A stretch of DNA of 64,000 nt, from contig NZ_JAGIPR010000006.1 in assembly GCF_017877355.1 (NCBI RefSeq), positions 62,001 to 126,000 of the forward strand, written 5' to 3'. The stretch comes from Chryseobacterium jejuense (GTDB lineage: Bacteria > Bacteroidota > Bacteroidia > Flavobacteriales > Weeksellaceae). This document shows positions 26,831 through 36,357 of this stretch, piece after piece (positions within the stretch are counted from its first letter, which is position 1; each line of letters begins with the position of its first letter). The notes below the pieces were generated by a model that ran no database searches, was not told the origin of the DNA, and saw nothing but the letters and a program-made list of their open reading frames with translations. The translations under genes were made by a program, and so were the position numbers.

Positions 26831-27277
26831 ATGACAAAAGAAGAATTACTAAATAAAGCTATAAAGATTGCTGACAAAGCACATAAAGGACAAACTGATA
26901 AATACCATGCTCCTTATATAGGACATGTTATGCGTGTAATGGAATATGGCAAAACAATAGATGAGAAAATCGTTGGTGTATTGCATGATGTAGTAGAAGA
27001 TCATCCATTAGAATTCAGCCTTGATTATTTAAGAGCCGAAGGATTTCCTGAATATATCATTTTTGCCATCAGCTGCCTTACTAAATTTGATCCGGAAGAA
27101 GATTATGATGAATTCATTAAAAGAACGGAAAGATCTCTCTTATCCGTTGCCGTAAAAATTAATGACCTTCGTGATAATATGGACCTTAGAAGGGTAAACC
27201 GTGAGCTTACTCCTAAGGACATTAAAAGGTTCAATAAATATCTTAAAGCCTATCGTTATCTGATAGAGAAATACTAA
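26831..27277 (+). CDS. HD-domain phosphohydrolase (SpoT/MESH1-like fold)
   Basis: 148 residues from MTKEELLNKAIKIADKAHKGQ. The metal-site pattern is visible: H in YIGHVMRV, HD in VLHDVVED and a later Asp in VKINDLRDN. This resembles the hydrolase domain of RelA/SpoT and MESH1. The substrate, perhaps (p)ppGpp or another nucleotide, is not provable. The M48 protease gene starts 10 bases downstream, so they are an operon. Confidence 0.8.
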   Translation: MTKEELLNKAIKIADKAHKGQTDKYHAPYIGHVMRVMEYGKTIDEKIVGVLHDVVEDHPLEFSLDYLRAEGFPEYIIFAISCLTKFDPEEDYDEFIKRTERSLLSVAVKINDLRDNMDLRRVNRELTPKDIKRFNKYLKAYRYLIEKY

Positions 27278-27287
27278 TAAAAACAAA

Positions 27288-29339
27288 ATGACTAATAACC
27301 TGCCCAAAATTTCAACTGCTTATCAATCTAAGCTGATTTCTGCTATCGTATCAGTTTCAGCTTTTTTTTTCATTTACTTAGTACTCATTGTGGCCTCTCT
27401 CCTGATGATTTTCCTCTTAGGGTATGGTGCAATAAAGCTATTGATAATTAAAGTCAATTATTTTACGATTTTTGGCGCTGTAGGTTTATTGAGTATAGGT
27501 GTTTTTGTATTCATCTTTCTTATCAGATTTATTTTCAGGAAAAACTATTACAGTACCCGTCATCTGATAGAAATTTCACGCTCCCATCAGCCCGAACTTT
27601 TTGACATGATTGATGAAATTGTAAAGGAAACAAAAGTTCAGTCTCCCAAAAAAGTTTTTCTTTCACCGGATGTAAACGCCAGTGTAAGCTATAATTCTAT
27701 TTTCTGGAGTATGTTTTTACCTGTAAAGAAAAACCTTACTATTGGCATGGGACTGATTAATACAACAAGTGCAGGAGAATTAAAAACAGTTCTTGCTCAC
27801 GAGTTTGGTCATTTTTCTCAAAGAAGTATGAAGATAGGTGGCTATGTGAACCAGGCTGAAAAAATTATTTTTGAAACCGTTTACAATAATAAGGACTATG
27901 AAAATTTCATTATGGAGTTTTCGGGAGGTAATGTATTTTTTAAAATTTTTGGCTTAATATCTGTAAGCTTTATTAGTGCATTTCAATATATTCTTAAGAG
28001 CATATCCAATTTTCTTTTTAAAAACCATGCTTCTCTACAAAGAGAGATGGAATATCATGCAGATGCCATTTCAACTTTTGTAACGAATCCGGATGAGCAG
28101 ATTTCATCCTTATTAAGATTAGAATTAAGTGATGCAGCCTTTAACTATGCAACCAATTTCTATATTGAAAGCAATCAGAAATATCTTCCAAAAAATCTTT
28201 ATGAAAATCAGATTTCTTTAATGAAGATTTTCAGCGAAAGAAATAATCATCCTTATGTAAATGGACTTCCAAAAATAGATATTGCGGATTTGACCCGTTA
28301 TAATAAATCCAGAATAGAGATTGAAGACCAATGGTCATCCCACCCTGACATTGACAAAAGAGTTGAAAGAATTAGAAAGAATATAACCCAAAATACAGCC
28401 AGTGACCATAGACACGCCGGAGAAATCATAAAAGGCTATGAAAATATATGCGAAACGCTCACTGCAAAATACCTCACACTGCTAAGTATTAAAAATGTTG
28501 GAGAAGTTATAGATGGTACAACCTTTACAACGCTCTATCTGGAAAACAATAGGTATCAGAATCTGATTTCCGGATTTAATGGCTATTATGAAAGACATAA
28601 CCCCATTTTAGAAAATATTGAAACGATGATTCCGGATTCCGGGTTTTATCATGAATCTGATTTGTTCAGCGATAAAAAGGTTTCTCTTGTGTATGAAAAA
28701 ATGGGTATAGAACAAGATCTGCAAACTTTAAAATATTTGGTTTCACAACCAAAAGAAATAAAAACATTCAGGTATAATGGGACTTTACACAAGGCAAAAG
28801 ATGCAGGAAACATGATTTCTCAACTTGAAAATGAGCTTAAAAATGTGACAGCTGAACTTCATGAAAACGATAAATTAGTTTTCCAGTATTATTATCACAT
28901 AGGCAATAATGAATACAAAATGAGTCTGATGAGTAAGTACAAAAAAATGACTGCAATAGATAAAGAATTCGATGAATTTCAGGCAAGTCTTAATGAATTT
29001 ATCGGGTACTTACAGTTTATGACGGTCACTTTACCTTTTGAAGAAATCCGTAAGCACAGAGCAAAGCTTTTGAAGGCTGAGAAACCGTTTAAACAAAAGA
29101 TCAGAAACCTTCTTGAAGATTCTGCTTACAAAGAATTACTCACTGTTGAAGAAAGTAATCTTCTTCAACAGTTTGTAAATGCTGAATATATTTATTTCAA
29201 CAATGACAGATACCTTCAGAATGAAGTTGATTCCGTGTCATTATTGATTGAAAAATATCAAGGTCTATTAAATACTTATTACCTTAATACGAAACAAGAA
29301 CTTTTAAAATTACAGTCAGAGATAAGCCAGGCATCTTAA
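27288..29339 (+). CDS. M48 family membrane metallopeptidase
   Basis: 683 residues. Two N-terminal membrane helices (about 18-50 and 60-84), then the HEFGH zinc motif (171-175) with third ligand probably E255 in EYHADA, further hydrophobic stretches near 215-245, then a long helical C-terminal region (from about 370) unlike HtpX. It is predicted to be an inner-membrane protease; the substrate is unknown. Its stop overlaps the convergent DUF2490 stop by 4 bases. Confidence 0.88.
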   Translation: MTNNLPKISTAYQSKLISAIVSVSAFFFIYLVLIVASLLMIFLLGYGAIKLLIIKVNYFTIFGAVGLLSIGVFVFIFLIRFIFRKNYYSTRHLIEISRSHQPELFDMIDEIVKETKVQSPKKVFLSPDVNASVSYNSIFWSMFLPVKKNLTIGMGLINTTSAGELKTVLAHEFGHFSQRSMKIGGYVNQAEKIIFETVYNNKDYENFIMEFSGGNVFFKIFGLISVSFISAFQYILKSISNFLFKNHASLQREMEYHADAISTFVTNPDEQISSLLRLELSDAAFNYATNFYIESNQKYLPKNLYENQISLMKIFSERNNHPYVNGLPKIDIADLTRYNKSRIEIEDQWSSHPDIDKRVERIRKNITQNTASDHRHAGEIIKGYENICETLTAKYLTLLSIKNVGEVIDGTTFTTLYLENNRYQNLISGFNGYYERHNPILENIETMIPDSGFYHESDLFSDKKVSLVYEKMGIEQDLQTLKYLVSQPKEIKTFRYNGTLHKAKDAGNMISQLENELKNVTAELHENDKLVFQYYYHIGNNEYKMSLMSKYKKMTAIDKEFDEFQASLNEFIGYLQFMTVTLPFEEIRKHRAKLLKAEKPFKQKIRNLLEDSAYKELLTVEESNLLQQFVNAEYIYFNNDRYLQNEVDSVSLLIEKYQGLLNTYYLNTKQELLKLQSEISQAS

Positions 29340-30052
29340 TCCGCACCAGGGAAATCGTATGTTTTCACTTCATGGTTTGTACCATCAATATTGATGTTTA
29401 AGGCCAGGTAGATGAAATGTAGGTTTTTATTTCCTTTTGCTTCAAATTCACGCTGCCAAAGGTATCCGCTCACAATTCCGAAATAATCATCGATCTGATA
29501 GCCGAAACCGCCATAGACTCTGTTTCGGGCAAAAGTAGGCTTCATAGGGGTTACCAGGAAAAGTTCATCATAAGCATTGGCAAAAACAGTCCCTTTTTTA
29601 ATCGTTTTAGAGTTTAGAGGAACACTTATATTCAGACGGTAACGATAACGCATTCTTTGAGAGGCTTTGTCAATTTGTGGCTCATAAAACCAGCTTTTTT
29701 CCACACGAAAACGGTTTTCAAACTTCACAATGCCTTTTTTAATATCAATGACATCCTGAAGCCAAACCCTGAATTCTTCTCTGCTTAATTTCTTATCCTT
29801 ATAGTTGACATATCTTCCAAGCCCCACAAATGGTTTGTGATTCTTGGTAAGGTTATACCCTATTCCCCCTTTTATTTCGTAATAATCCGGGTAAGTGTAA
29901 TCTTCGTTACCTCGCAACTGACCTTCTCCGTAGATAAAAAATTTAGGATGAAACTTATAGGTTAGAGTCACTGCATTGAAGCTGGAAATATTTTCCTGAG
30001 CTTTGAAGAAAGATAGACTAAGAAGTAGACTTATACCTAGAAAACGTTTCAT
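29336..30052 (-). CDS. DUF2490 domain outer-membrane-like protein
   Basis: 238 residues from MKRFLGISLLLSLSFFKAQ, a clear signal peptide; the further upstream ATG is rejected because it precedes the -7 element. Repeated aromatic amphipathic strands (FIYGEGQLRGNEDY, RMRYRYRLNISVPL, FGYQIDDYFGIVSGYLWQREFE) suggest a beta-barrel. Function unknown. Confidence 0.85.
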   Translation of the reverse strand: MKRFLGISLLLSLSFFKAQENISSFNAVTLTYKFHPKFFIYGEGQLRGNEDYTYPDYYEIKGGIGYNLTKNHKPFVGLGRYVNYKDKKLSREEFRVWLQDVIDIKKGIVKFENRFRVEKSWFYEPQIDKASQRMRYRYRLNISVPLNSKTIKKGTVFANAYDELFLVTPMKPTFARNRVYGGFGYQIDDYFGIVSGYLWQREFEAKGNKNLHFIYLALNINIDGTNHEVKTYDFPGAD

Positions 30053-30064
30053 AAAAAATTTTTG

Positions 30065-30072
30065 CAAAAATA
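30065..30072 (-). promoter_or_regulatory. -7 element TATTTTTG of the DUF2490 gene
   Basis: Exact TAnnTTTG on the minus strand, 12 bases before the ATG at 30052. Confidence 0.5.
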
Positions 30073-30123
30073 ATTTTTTTAACAATTTGTTAATATTAAC
30101 TTTAATTAATATTGAATTAACAC

Positions 30124-31935
30124 TTACTTCATATTAATTGTGTAAGAAAAACCAATATGGAACCACCTTTGCGGCATTTCCACTCCAAATGCTTCTGTGT
30201 ATTTTGTATTGGTGATATTATTCACTAAAATATATACAGAATAATCTTTTTTGCTAAAGCTTAATTTATCATCCAATAGCTGATAGCTTCCTAAATTCAT
30301 TCTTTCGTTGTACCTGTAAACAACTTCATTAGTAAAAGCACCAAGGAATTTTGTTTCCACTTTACCGATGAACTGGTGTCTCAGGTTATCCATAATATAC
30401 TTTGAAACAAACTCATTGGATTTCTGAAATTGACCATCAATATAAGTATACCCTGCCATCATTTTCAGCCAGTTAGTCATTTTATAGTTGATCTCAGTTT
30501 CTATTCCTTTAATTTTTATGTTTCCTACATTTTCAGCGGCCCAAGTTTTATCATTGATATCTTTTTTTATCCAATCAATAGAATTCTTTGAATCTCTTAA
30601 AAACCCACTGATTTTGGCTAAAATCTTCTGATCCTGATATTGGTATCCCACCTCAGATGAAATCCCATTTTCAGGCAACAGATTTGGGTTACCGCGTTCC
30701 TGCGGACTTACATAATAAAGATCGGTAAAAGTCGGAATACGGTGCACCTTAGCAATATTTCCATACACTTTGTTGTTAGGATTAAAGTTATACCCTACAT
30801 CCAACCCCGGATAGAAAAAGTTTCCTTCTTTAGAATAGTTAGCCCATGAAATTCCCGGGCTGATGTTCAGTTTTTTATCCAATAATGAGAAATGATGTTC
30901 AAAGAAAACCTGAGAAACAAAACGGTTCGGATTTCCCAAATTGCTGCTCACCAGAAACTCTTTTCTCAGTTCCACACCCACTCCGGTAGTTCCCAAGCCC
31001 CATTGGTAGCTGGAGTTTACTTCCCCACCTATATTATTCCCAATATGCATATTCCTATAAACAGAAGGCTTTTGCCTGTTGTAAAGGTACATGTCTTGCC
31101 CTCTTCTCCAGTATATATTGGAATTAAGCTTTAGTTTCCCGAAAGTCTGCTGATGGGCAACGCTTACAATGGAAGCCTGCATTTCCTCATATTGGTCTAT
31201 GGCAGCTTTGGATGCATAAAATCCGTTAGCTCCAAATTTCTTTTCTGAAAAACCAGCCTGAAGCCTCAAATCTCCGTTCTTAATATTCAGTTTTCCCTGA
31301 TAAAATACATTTCGGATTTCATAATCCGTATTGTACATGTATCCTTGTGATCCTGAAGCATTAGCCTGAAGGGTATTGGCAAATTTTTCATTTCCCATCT
31401 GAGCATTAAACCCTAGTCCATAAGAACTATAATCACCACCTTCTGCACTTATTTTAACCTTTTTACCTATTCCAGGTCTGGTAATTACATTAATAACTCC
31501 AGCATAGGCATTCTGTCCAAAACGTCTCGCAGCAGGCCCTTTTATGATCTCAATCTTTTCCACATCTTCCAAATCAACCGGAAGATTCATAGAGTTGTGT
31601 CCTGTTTGTGAATCGTTTATTCTTACCCCGTTCAGCAATAACAGAACCTGTTCAAAGGAACTTCCACGGAAACTGATATCACTCTGAACTCCATTGGATC
31701 CTCTCCTTCTGATGTCCATACCCGGAACCTGCTGAAGGATTTCATCAATACTTTTAGATGGAGCATTGGCAATATCTTCTTTGGTAATAACAGTGATATT
31801 CTGGTTGGCACTTTTATAAGGAGTGGAGATAAATTTCCCCTGAAATTCAATGTTTTCAATATCTGTAGTTTTTTCCTGTGCATTTACCAAAAGTAAAGAT
31901 CCCAGAAAAAAAACACTTCCTATCTTTTTGATCAT
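30124..31935 (-). CDS. TonB-dependent outer-membrane receptor (BtuB-like)
   Basis: About 603 residues; ATG at 31935 or 31941 gives a signal peptide (MIKKIGSVFFLGSLLLVNAQ). Plug domain about 45-150 (TVITKEDIANAPSKSIDEILQQVPGMDIRRRG, VLLLLNGVRINDSQTGH, IEIIKGPAARRFGQNAYAGVINVIT), then a beta-barrel ending in FSYTINMK. Barrel and plug lengths resemble vitamin B12/siderophore receptors rather than SusC. The ligand is unknown; no cobalamin riboswitch is seen upstream. Confidence 0.9.
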   Translation of the reverse strand: MIKKIGSVFFLGSLLLVNAQEKTTDIENIEFQGKFISTPYKSANQNITVITKEDIANAPSKSIDEILQQVPGMDIRRRGSNGVQSDISFRGSSFEQVLLLLNGVRINDSQTGHNSMNLPVDLEDVEKIEIIKGPAARRFGQNAYAGVINVITRPGIGKKVKISAEGGDYSSYGLGFNAQMGNEKFANTLQANASGSQGYMYNTDYEIRNVFYQGKLNIKNGDLRLQAGFSEKKFGANGFYASKAAIDQYEEMQASIVSVAHQQTFGKLKLNSNIYWRRGQDMYLYNRQKPSVYRNMHIGNNIGGEVNSSYQWGLGTTGVGVELRKEFLVSSNLGNPNRFVSQVFFEHHFSLLDKKLNISPGISWANYSKEGNFFYPGLDVGYNFNPNNKVYGNIAKVHRIPTFTDLYYVSPQERGNPNLLPENGISSEVGYQYQDQKILAKISGFLRDSKNSIDWIKKDINDKTWAAENVGNIKIKGIETEINYKMTNWLKMMAGYTYIDGQFQKSNEFVSKYIMDNLRHQFIGKVETKFLGAFTNEVVYRYNERMNLGSYQLLDDKLSFSKKDYSVYILVNNITNTKYTEAFGVEMPQRWFHIGFSYTINMK

Positions 31936-32015
31936 AATCATTTCCGTAGTTTCTTTTAACAAGGTTCAAAAGTAAGGGAGTTCATGAAGACAGGCAAATG
32001 ATACTTGTCATAAAA

Positions 32016-32050
32016 AAAGACGCAGTGTAGATGCTGCGTCTTTGTTTTTT
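32016..32050. terminator. Bidirectional intrinsic terminator
   Basis: AAAGACGCAG (32016-32025) pairs with CTGCGTCTTT (32034-32043), with T-rich tails on both strands. No known gene ends here; it would serve the doubtful minus-strand ORF at 32121-32303. Confidence 0.6.
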
Positions 32051-32120
32051 GAGGGAATTCTTCTATCTTTTTCTCATTAAATGTGTAACTAGATCTCTGA
32101 ATAGTTTTCTCATTTCTATA

Positions 32121-32303
32121 TTACATATTTATGAATACAATTTTAAATAATTTTAAAACATAAAACAATACCCAGATAAAAAAACCTGTTAAAAAATCAA
32201 AAACTATTTTAAATTCAACAAAAACGAATGATAAAAAGAAAATAATTCCACAAAAAATACCTGAAATATTCTTTTTTTGAGTACCATATTTGGGTATCAA
32301 CAC
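32121..32303 (-). CDS. Doubtful 60-residue hydrophobic ORF
   Basis: Two hydrophobic stretches (about residues 14-28 and 33-55) separated by charged residues, followed 78 bases later by a terminator. The region is extremely AT-rich, so Phe/Ile/Leu/Lys content may simply reflect composition. No promoter supports it. It is listed only because it fills an otherwise empty 400-base gap. Confidence 0.18.
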   Translation of the reverse strand: MLIPKYGTQKKNISGIFCGIIFFLSFVFVEFKIVFDFLTGFFIWVLFYVLKLFKIVFINM

Positions 32304-32371
32304 CTCATTTTTTATTTTTTGTATATCATTTTAGTCATAAGAGAAGCATATAATTTTCGCTAAAAAATTCG

Positions 32372-32379
32372 TAATTTTG
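32372..32379 (+). promoter_or_regulatory. -7 element TAATTTTG
   Basis: Exact TAnnTTTG, 17 bases before the ATG at 32397. It excludes a GTG start at 32379. Confidence 0.55.
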
Positions 32380-32396
32380 TGGGTCTTAATTTTACA

Positions 32397-33437
32397 ATGA
32401 AAACATATTTTTTATCTATATTCTTTTTTAGCATTTCTGTAAATGCACAGTTTACTTATCCGGACCCTAAAATATCTAATCCTGAAGAAGATATGGCAGA
32501 AAAGGATGAGCTTATTAATTTGATTATTGGCAAGCAGAAGATTAAGGAATCATATACAAAAACACATGGAGTAGAGAATGAGACTATTATCGAACTTAAG
32601 AAATTTGACACTCAGGGAAATATACTTTTTGCTAGTAATATAACAGAGGTATTCAATAAACCAACAAGAAAAGATGAATATAAAATTGCTGTATCAAGCA
32701 ATAAAATCGTTTCTTTTGAGCAATCATCTCTTGACCTTCCAACAGATAAAAGTGAGATATTTTATGACTTAAAAAATAATATTTCAAAAATAACAGGAAA
32801 GGGAAAAGAATATGAATATATATATGAAAAGGGAAAACTGATAAAAAAAAAGGAAAATTATGCGGGGGAAAAGGGAGTAAACACCTATAAATATAGTGCT
32901 AAAGGAAAAGTTACGGCAATATCCACTGAATATATTTCTTCCAAAGGCAAGTTATCAACAAGCCTTAATTCTTTTGTATATGATATGGATGATAATATTC
33001 TATCAAATTCTCTTGAAAGCACAGGAACCGTTATAGAAAAAAAATATTCTTATACAGACAATCTTCTCACAAACTACACTCTTACTTTCAATGGAAATAA
33101 AGCTGAAGAAGAACAATATGATTACGATGAAGATCGAAGAATAAAAAAAAAGGTAAAAGCTTCATACAACCCGGATAAAAACACTTCTATCAGTACCAGT
33201 TCACTTGTTTTTAAGTACAATTACAAAAATGGCTTACTGGCTGAAAGAATCACATTATTTGATGGTAAAGAACCCGGCTATGTGGAAACATTTTATTATG
33301 ATGATCAGAAAAGAATGGTTAAAGTTAAAACTCAATCAGAAAATAAAGTTGTGGCAAATGTAAACATTAGTTACGAAAACAAAACAATCACACTGGCTGG
33401 TGGTACCTTCAAGTCAGAATATACTTTATATGAATAA
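32397..33437 (+). CDS. Secreted protein with YD-like repeats, unknown function
   Basis: 346 residues. Signal peptide MKTYFLSIFFFSISVNAQ, then a long beta-repeat region in which Tyr-Asp/Tyr-Lys-rich strands recur (YEYIYEKGKLIKK, YSYTDNLLTNYTL, FKYNYKNGLLAERI, FYYDDQKRMVKV). This recalls the RHS/YD-repeat style seen in Bacteroidota secreted proteins, but the copies are degenerate. The end overlaps the extended uvrA frame. Function not recognised. Confidence 0.8.
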   Translation: MKTYFLSIFFFSISVNAQFTYPDPKISNPEEDMAEKDELINLIIGKQKIKESYTKTHGVENETIIELKKFDTQGNILFASNITEVFNKPTRKDEYKIAVSSNKIVSFEQSSLDLPTDKSEIFYDLKNNISKITGKGKEYEYIYEKGKLIKKKENYAGEKGVNTYKYSAKGKVTAISTEYISSKGKLSTSLNSFVYDMDDNILSNSLESTGTVIEKKYSYTDNLLTNYTLTFNGNKAEEEQYDYDEDRRIKKKVKASYNPDKNTSISTSSLVFKYNYKNGLLAERITLFDGKEPGYVETFYYDDQKRMVKVKTQSENKVVANVNISYENKTITLAGGTFKSEYTLYE

Positions 33438-33444
33438 ACAAAAT

Positions 33445-36237
33445 ATGGCTGATACTACAGAAATAGACATAAAAAAACAGATTTTTGTTAAGAATGCCCA
33501 TCTTAATAATCTGAAACATATAGATGTCCTGATCCCGAAAAATAAACTGATTGTTATTACCGGAGTATCAGGAAGTGGTAAATCATCTTTGGCTTTTGAC
33601 ACAATTTATGCTGAAGGACAAAGAAGATATGTGGAAAGTTTGAGTTCTTATGCCCGTCAGTTCTTGGGAAAATTAGAAAAACCTAAAGTTGATGACATTA
33701 AAGGACTGGCTCCATCCATCGCAATCCAGCAGAAAGTAATTTCATCCAATCCGCGTTCTACAGTAGGAACGTCTACAGAAATCTATGATTATATGAAGCT
33801 TTTGTTTGCGAGGATTGGAAAAACGTTTTCTCCGGTTTCAGGAGAAGAAGTGAAAAAAGATTCCGTTTCGGATGTGGTTGACTTTATTAAGGCTTCCAAA
33901 AAAGATACGTCCTTTTTATTAACCGCTCCTTTGGAGTATGATGCTGATAATTTTAAGGAAACTTTAAACATTTTAAAACTAGCTGGTTTCACAAGACTTG
34001 AGATCAACGGAAATCTAGCAGGAATTGAGGATCTGGAAAGCTTCGGATTTGCTCCGGAAAAAGGAATGAAGATCAATCTTGTGATTGACCGTTTTTCTTA
34101 TGAAGAGGATGAAAGCTTTTTACAGCGATTGGCAGATTCTATTCAGATGGCATTTTATGAGGGTCGTGGCTACTGTTCTTTAAAAAATACAGACACTGAA
34201 AAGGTAAAGGAGTTTTCCAATAAATTTGAATTGGATGGAATGGAATTCCTTGAACCGAATGTTCATTTCTTCAGTTTCAATAACCCGTACGGCGCCTGTC
34301 CGGCTTGTGAAGGTTATGGAAAGGTAATCGGAATAGATGAAGACCTGGTAATTCCTAATAAAACATTATCCATCTACGAAGACGCCGTAGTTTGCTGGAA
34401 AGGAGAAACTATGAGCGAATGGAAAAAAGATTTTATCAAAAAAGCCGGAGACTTTCCTATTCATAAACCCTACCATCAGTTAACCAAGGAGCAGAAAAAC
34501 TTCCTTTGGAAAGGCGATGGTAAAAGCAATTTCCCATGCATCAACAATTTCTTCAAAATGCTTGAAGAAAACCTTTATAAAATCCAGTACAGAGTTATGC
34601 TTTCCCGTTACAGAGGGAAAACGCTTTGCCCAACCTGTGAAGGATTGAGACTGCGTGAAGAAACAAGCTGGGTAAAAGTAGATGGTCACAACATCCAATC
34701 AATGATCGAGCTTCCATTGGACGAACTGGAACCAATGATTAACAGTTTACAACTATCTGACCATGATAAAGAGGTTGCCAAGAGATTATTGTACGAGATT
34801 ACCACTCGTCTTGAGTTCTTATTAAAGGTTGGTTTAGGATATTTAACATTAAACAGAACATCCAATACCCTTTCCGGGGGAGAAAGTCAAAGAATTAATC
34901 TGGCAACAAGTTTAGGAAGTTCTTTAGTAGGTTCCATTTATATATTGGATGAGCCTTCTATCGGATTACATTCCAAGGATACTGAAAATCTCATCGAAGT
35001 ATTGAAAAACCTTCGTGATTTAGGAAATACTGTGATCGTAGTAGAACACGATGAAGATGTGATGCGTGCTGCCGATTATATCATTGATATTGGTCCGGAA
35101 GCAGGTTATCTTGGTGGTGAACTCGTATTTGCAGGAGATTATAAGGATTTGAAAAAAGCCAATACCCTTACTTCAGAATATCTTACCGGAAGACTGGAAA
35201 TAGAAGTTCCTAAGAAACGCCGAAAAGCAAAAGAATGGATTCATATTAAAGGAGCCCGTCAGAATAACCTTAAAAATATTGATGTAGATGTTCCTTTAGA
35301 AAGTTTAACCGTTATTTCAGGAGTTTCAGGAAGTGGAAAATCTACTTTGATGAAGGAAATCCTTACCAATGACATTCAGATTCAGCTGGGAATGGGTGGC
35401 AAAAAAGGAGACTATGATTCTGTAGAATTCCCGAAAAAACTCATCAAAAATATTGAATTGATTGATCAGAACCCTATTGGAAAATCTTCTCGTTCAAACC
35501 CTGTAACCTACCTTAAAGCTTATGATGACATCCGTGATCTTTTTGCCAAGCAGAAAATAGCTAAAATGATGGGCTACAAACCTAAACACTTCTCTTTTAA
35601 CGTAGATGGTGGAAGATGTGATGAATGTAAAGGAGAAGGCGTAATCAATGTTTCGATGCAGTTTATGGCTGATATTGAACTGGAATGCGAAGTTTGTAAA
35701 GGCACCCGTTTCAAAAGTGAAATCCTTGAGGTGAAGTTCGATGAGAAAAGTATTTCCGATATTCTTCACATGACTGTGGATGAAGCACTGGAATTCTTTA
35801 AAGATAATAATGAAGAGAAAATTGTGACTAAACTGAGACCTTTACAGGAAGTTGGATTGGGTTATTTACAGCTGGGACAAAGCTCTTCTACCCTTTCCGG
35901 TGGTGAGGCACAACGTGTGAAGCTGGCTTCATTCCTTGTGAAAGGTGTTACTACGGACAAAACATTATTTATCTTCGATGAGCCTTCTACAGGTCTTCAT
36001 TTCCATGATATTCAAAAGCTGTTGAAATCATTACAGGCATTGATTGACCTTGGACATTCAGTGATTGTTATTGAACACCAGCCGGATATTATCAAATGTG
36101 CTGATTATATCATTGATATTGGCCCTGAAGCAGGAAAACATGGTGGCGAGGTAGTTTTTGCCGGCACACCTGAAGATCTGATAAAAAATAAAAAGTCTTA
36201 TACAGCAAAATACATCAAGGAAAAACTTGAGAAATAA
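33445..36237 (+). CDS. uvrA: Excinuclease ABC subunit A
   Basis: 930 residues from MADTTEIDIKKQ (an ATG at 33430 is possible but overlaps the upstream gene). Two ABC ATPase halves: Walker A GVSGSGKSS and GVSGSGKST, signatures LSGGESQR and LSGGEAQR, Walker B ILDEPSIGLH and IFDEPSTGLH. Zinc modules CPACEGYG/CPTCEGLR and CDECKGEG/CEVCKGTR. UvrA recognises DNA damage in nucleotide excision repair. It is separated from the upstream secreted protein by only 7 bases, so partial co-transcription is likely. Confidence 0.96.
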   Translation: MADTTEIDIKKQIFVKNAHLNNLKHIDVLIPKNKLIVITGVSGSGKSSLAFDTIYAEGQRRYVESLSSYARQFLGKLEKPKVDDIKGLAPSIAIQQKVISSNPRSTVGTSTEIYDYMKLLFARIGKTFSPVSGEEVKKDSVSDVVDFIKASKKDTSFLLTAPLEYDADNFKETLNILKLAGFTRLEINGNLAGIEDLESFGFAPEKGMKINLVIDRFSYEEDESFLQRLADSIQMAFYEGRGYCSLKNTDTEKVKEFSNKFELDGMEFLEPNVHFFSFNNPYGACPACEGYGKVIGIDEDLVIPNKTLSIYEDAVVCWKGETMSEWKKDFIKKAGDFPIHKPYHQLTKEQKNFLWKGDGKSNFPCINNFFKMLEENLYKIQYRVMLSRYRGKTLCPTCEGLRLREETSWVKVDGHNIQSMIELPLDELEPMINSLQLSDHDKEVAKRLLYEITTRLEFLLKVGLGYLTLNRTSNTLSGGESQRINLATSLGSSLVGSIYILDEPSIGLHSKDTENLIEVLKNLRDLGNTVIVVEHDEDVMRAADYIIDIGPEAGYLGGELVFAGDYKDLKKANTLTSEYLTGRLEIEVPKKRRKAKEWIHIKGARQNNLKNIDVDVPLESLTVISGVSGSGKSTLMKEILTNDIQIQLGMGGKKGDYDSVEFPKKLIKNIELIDQNPIGKSSRSNPVTYLKAYDDIRDLFAKQKIAKMMGYKPKHFSFNVDGGRCDECKGEGVINVSMQFMADIELECEVCKGTRFKSEILEVKFDEKSISDILHMTVDEALEFFKDNNEEKIVTKLRPLQEVGLGYLQLGQSSSTLSGGEAQRVKLASFLVKGVTTDKTLFIFDEPSTGLHFHDIQKLLKSLQALIDLGHSVIVIEHQPDIIKCADYIIDIGPEAGKHGGEVVFAGTPEDLIKNKKSYTAKYIKEKLEK

Positions 36238-36243
36238 ATAAAG

Positions 36244-36275
36244 AACAGAGAGCCGTTGAGCTCTCTGTTTTTTTT
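36244..36275 (+). terminator. Terminator after uvrA
   Basis: AACAGAGAGC pairs with GCTCTCTGTT around a 6-nt loop, followed by a T run; 6 bases after the stop. Confidence 0.85.
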
Positions 36276-36357
36276 GATTAACACTCATAAAAATTATTTT
36301 AAAAACAACCTCTTTATATCAGGAAAATTCAGACTTTTGTAATCAACCTATTTTACC

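Noticed and set aside
31936..32015. Cobalamin riboswitch before the TonB-dependent receptor
   Set aside because: The leader is too short and no B12-box-like element is visible.
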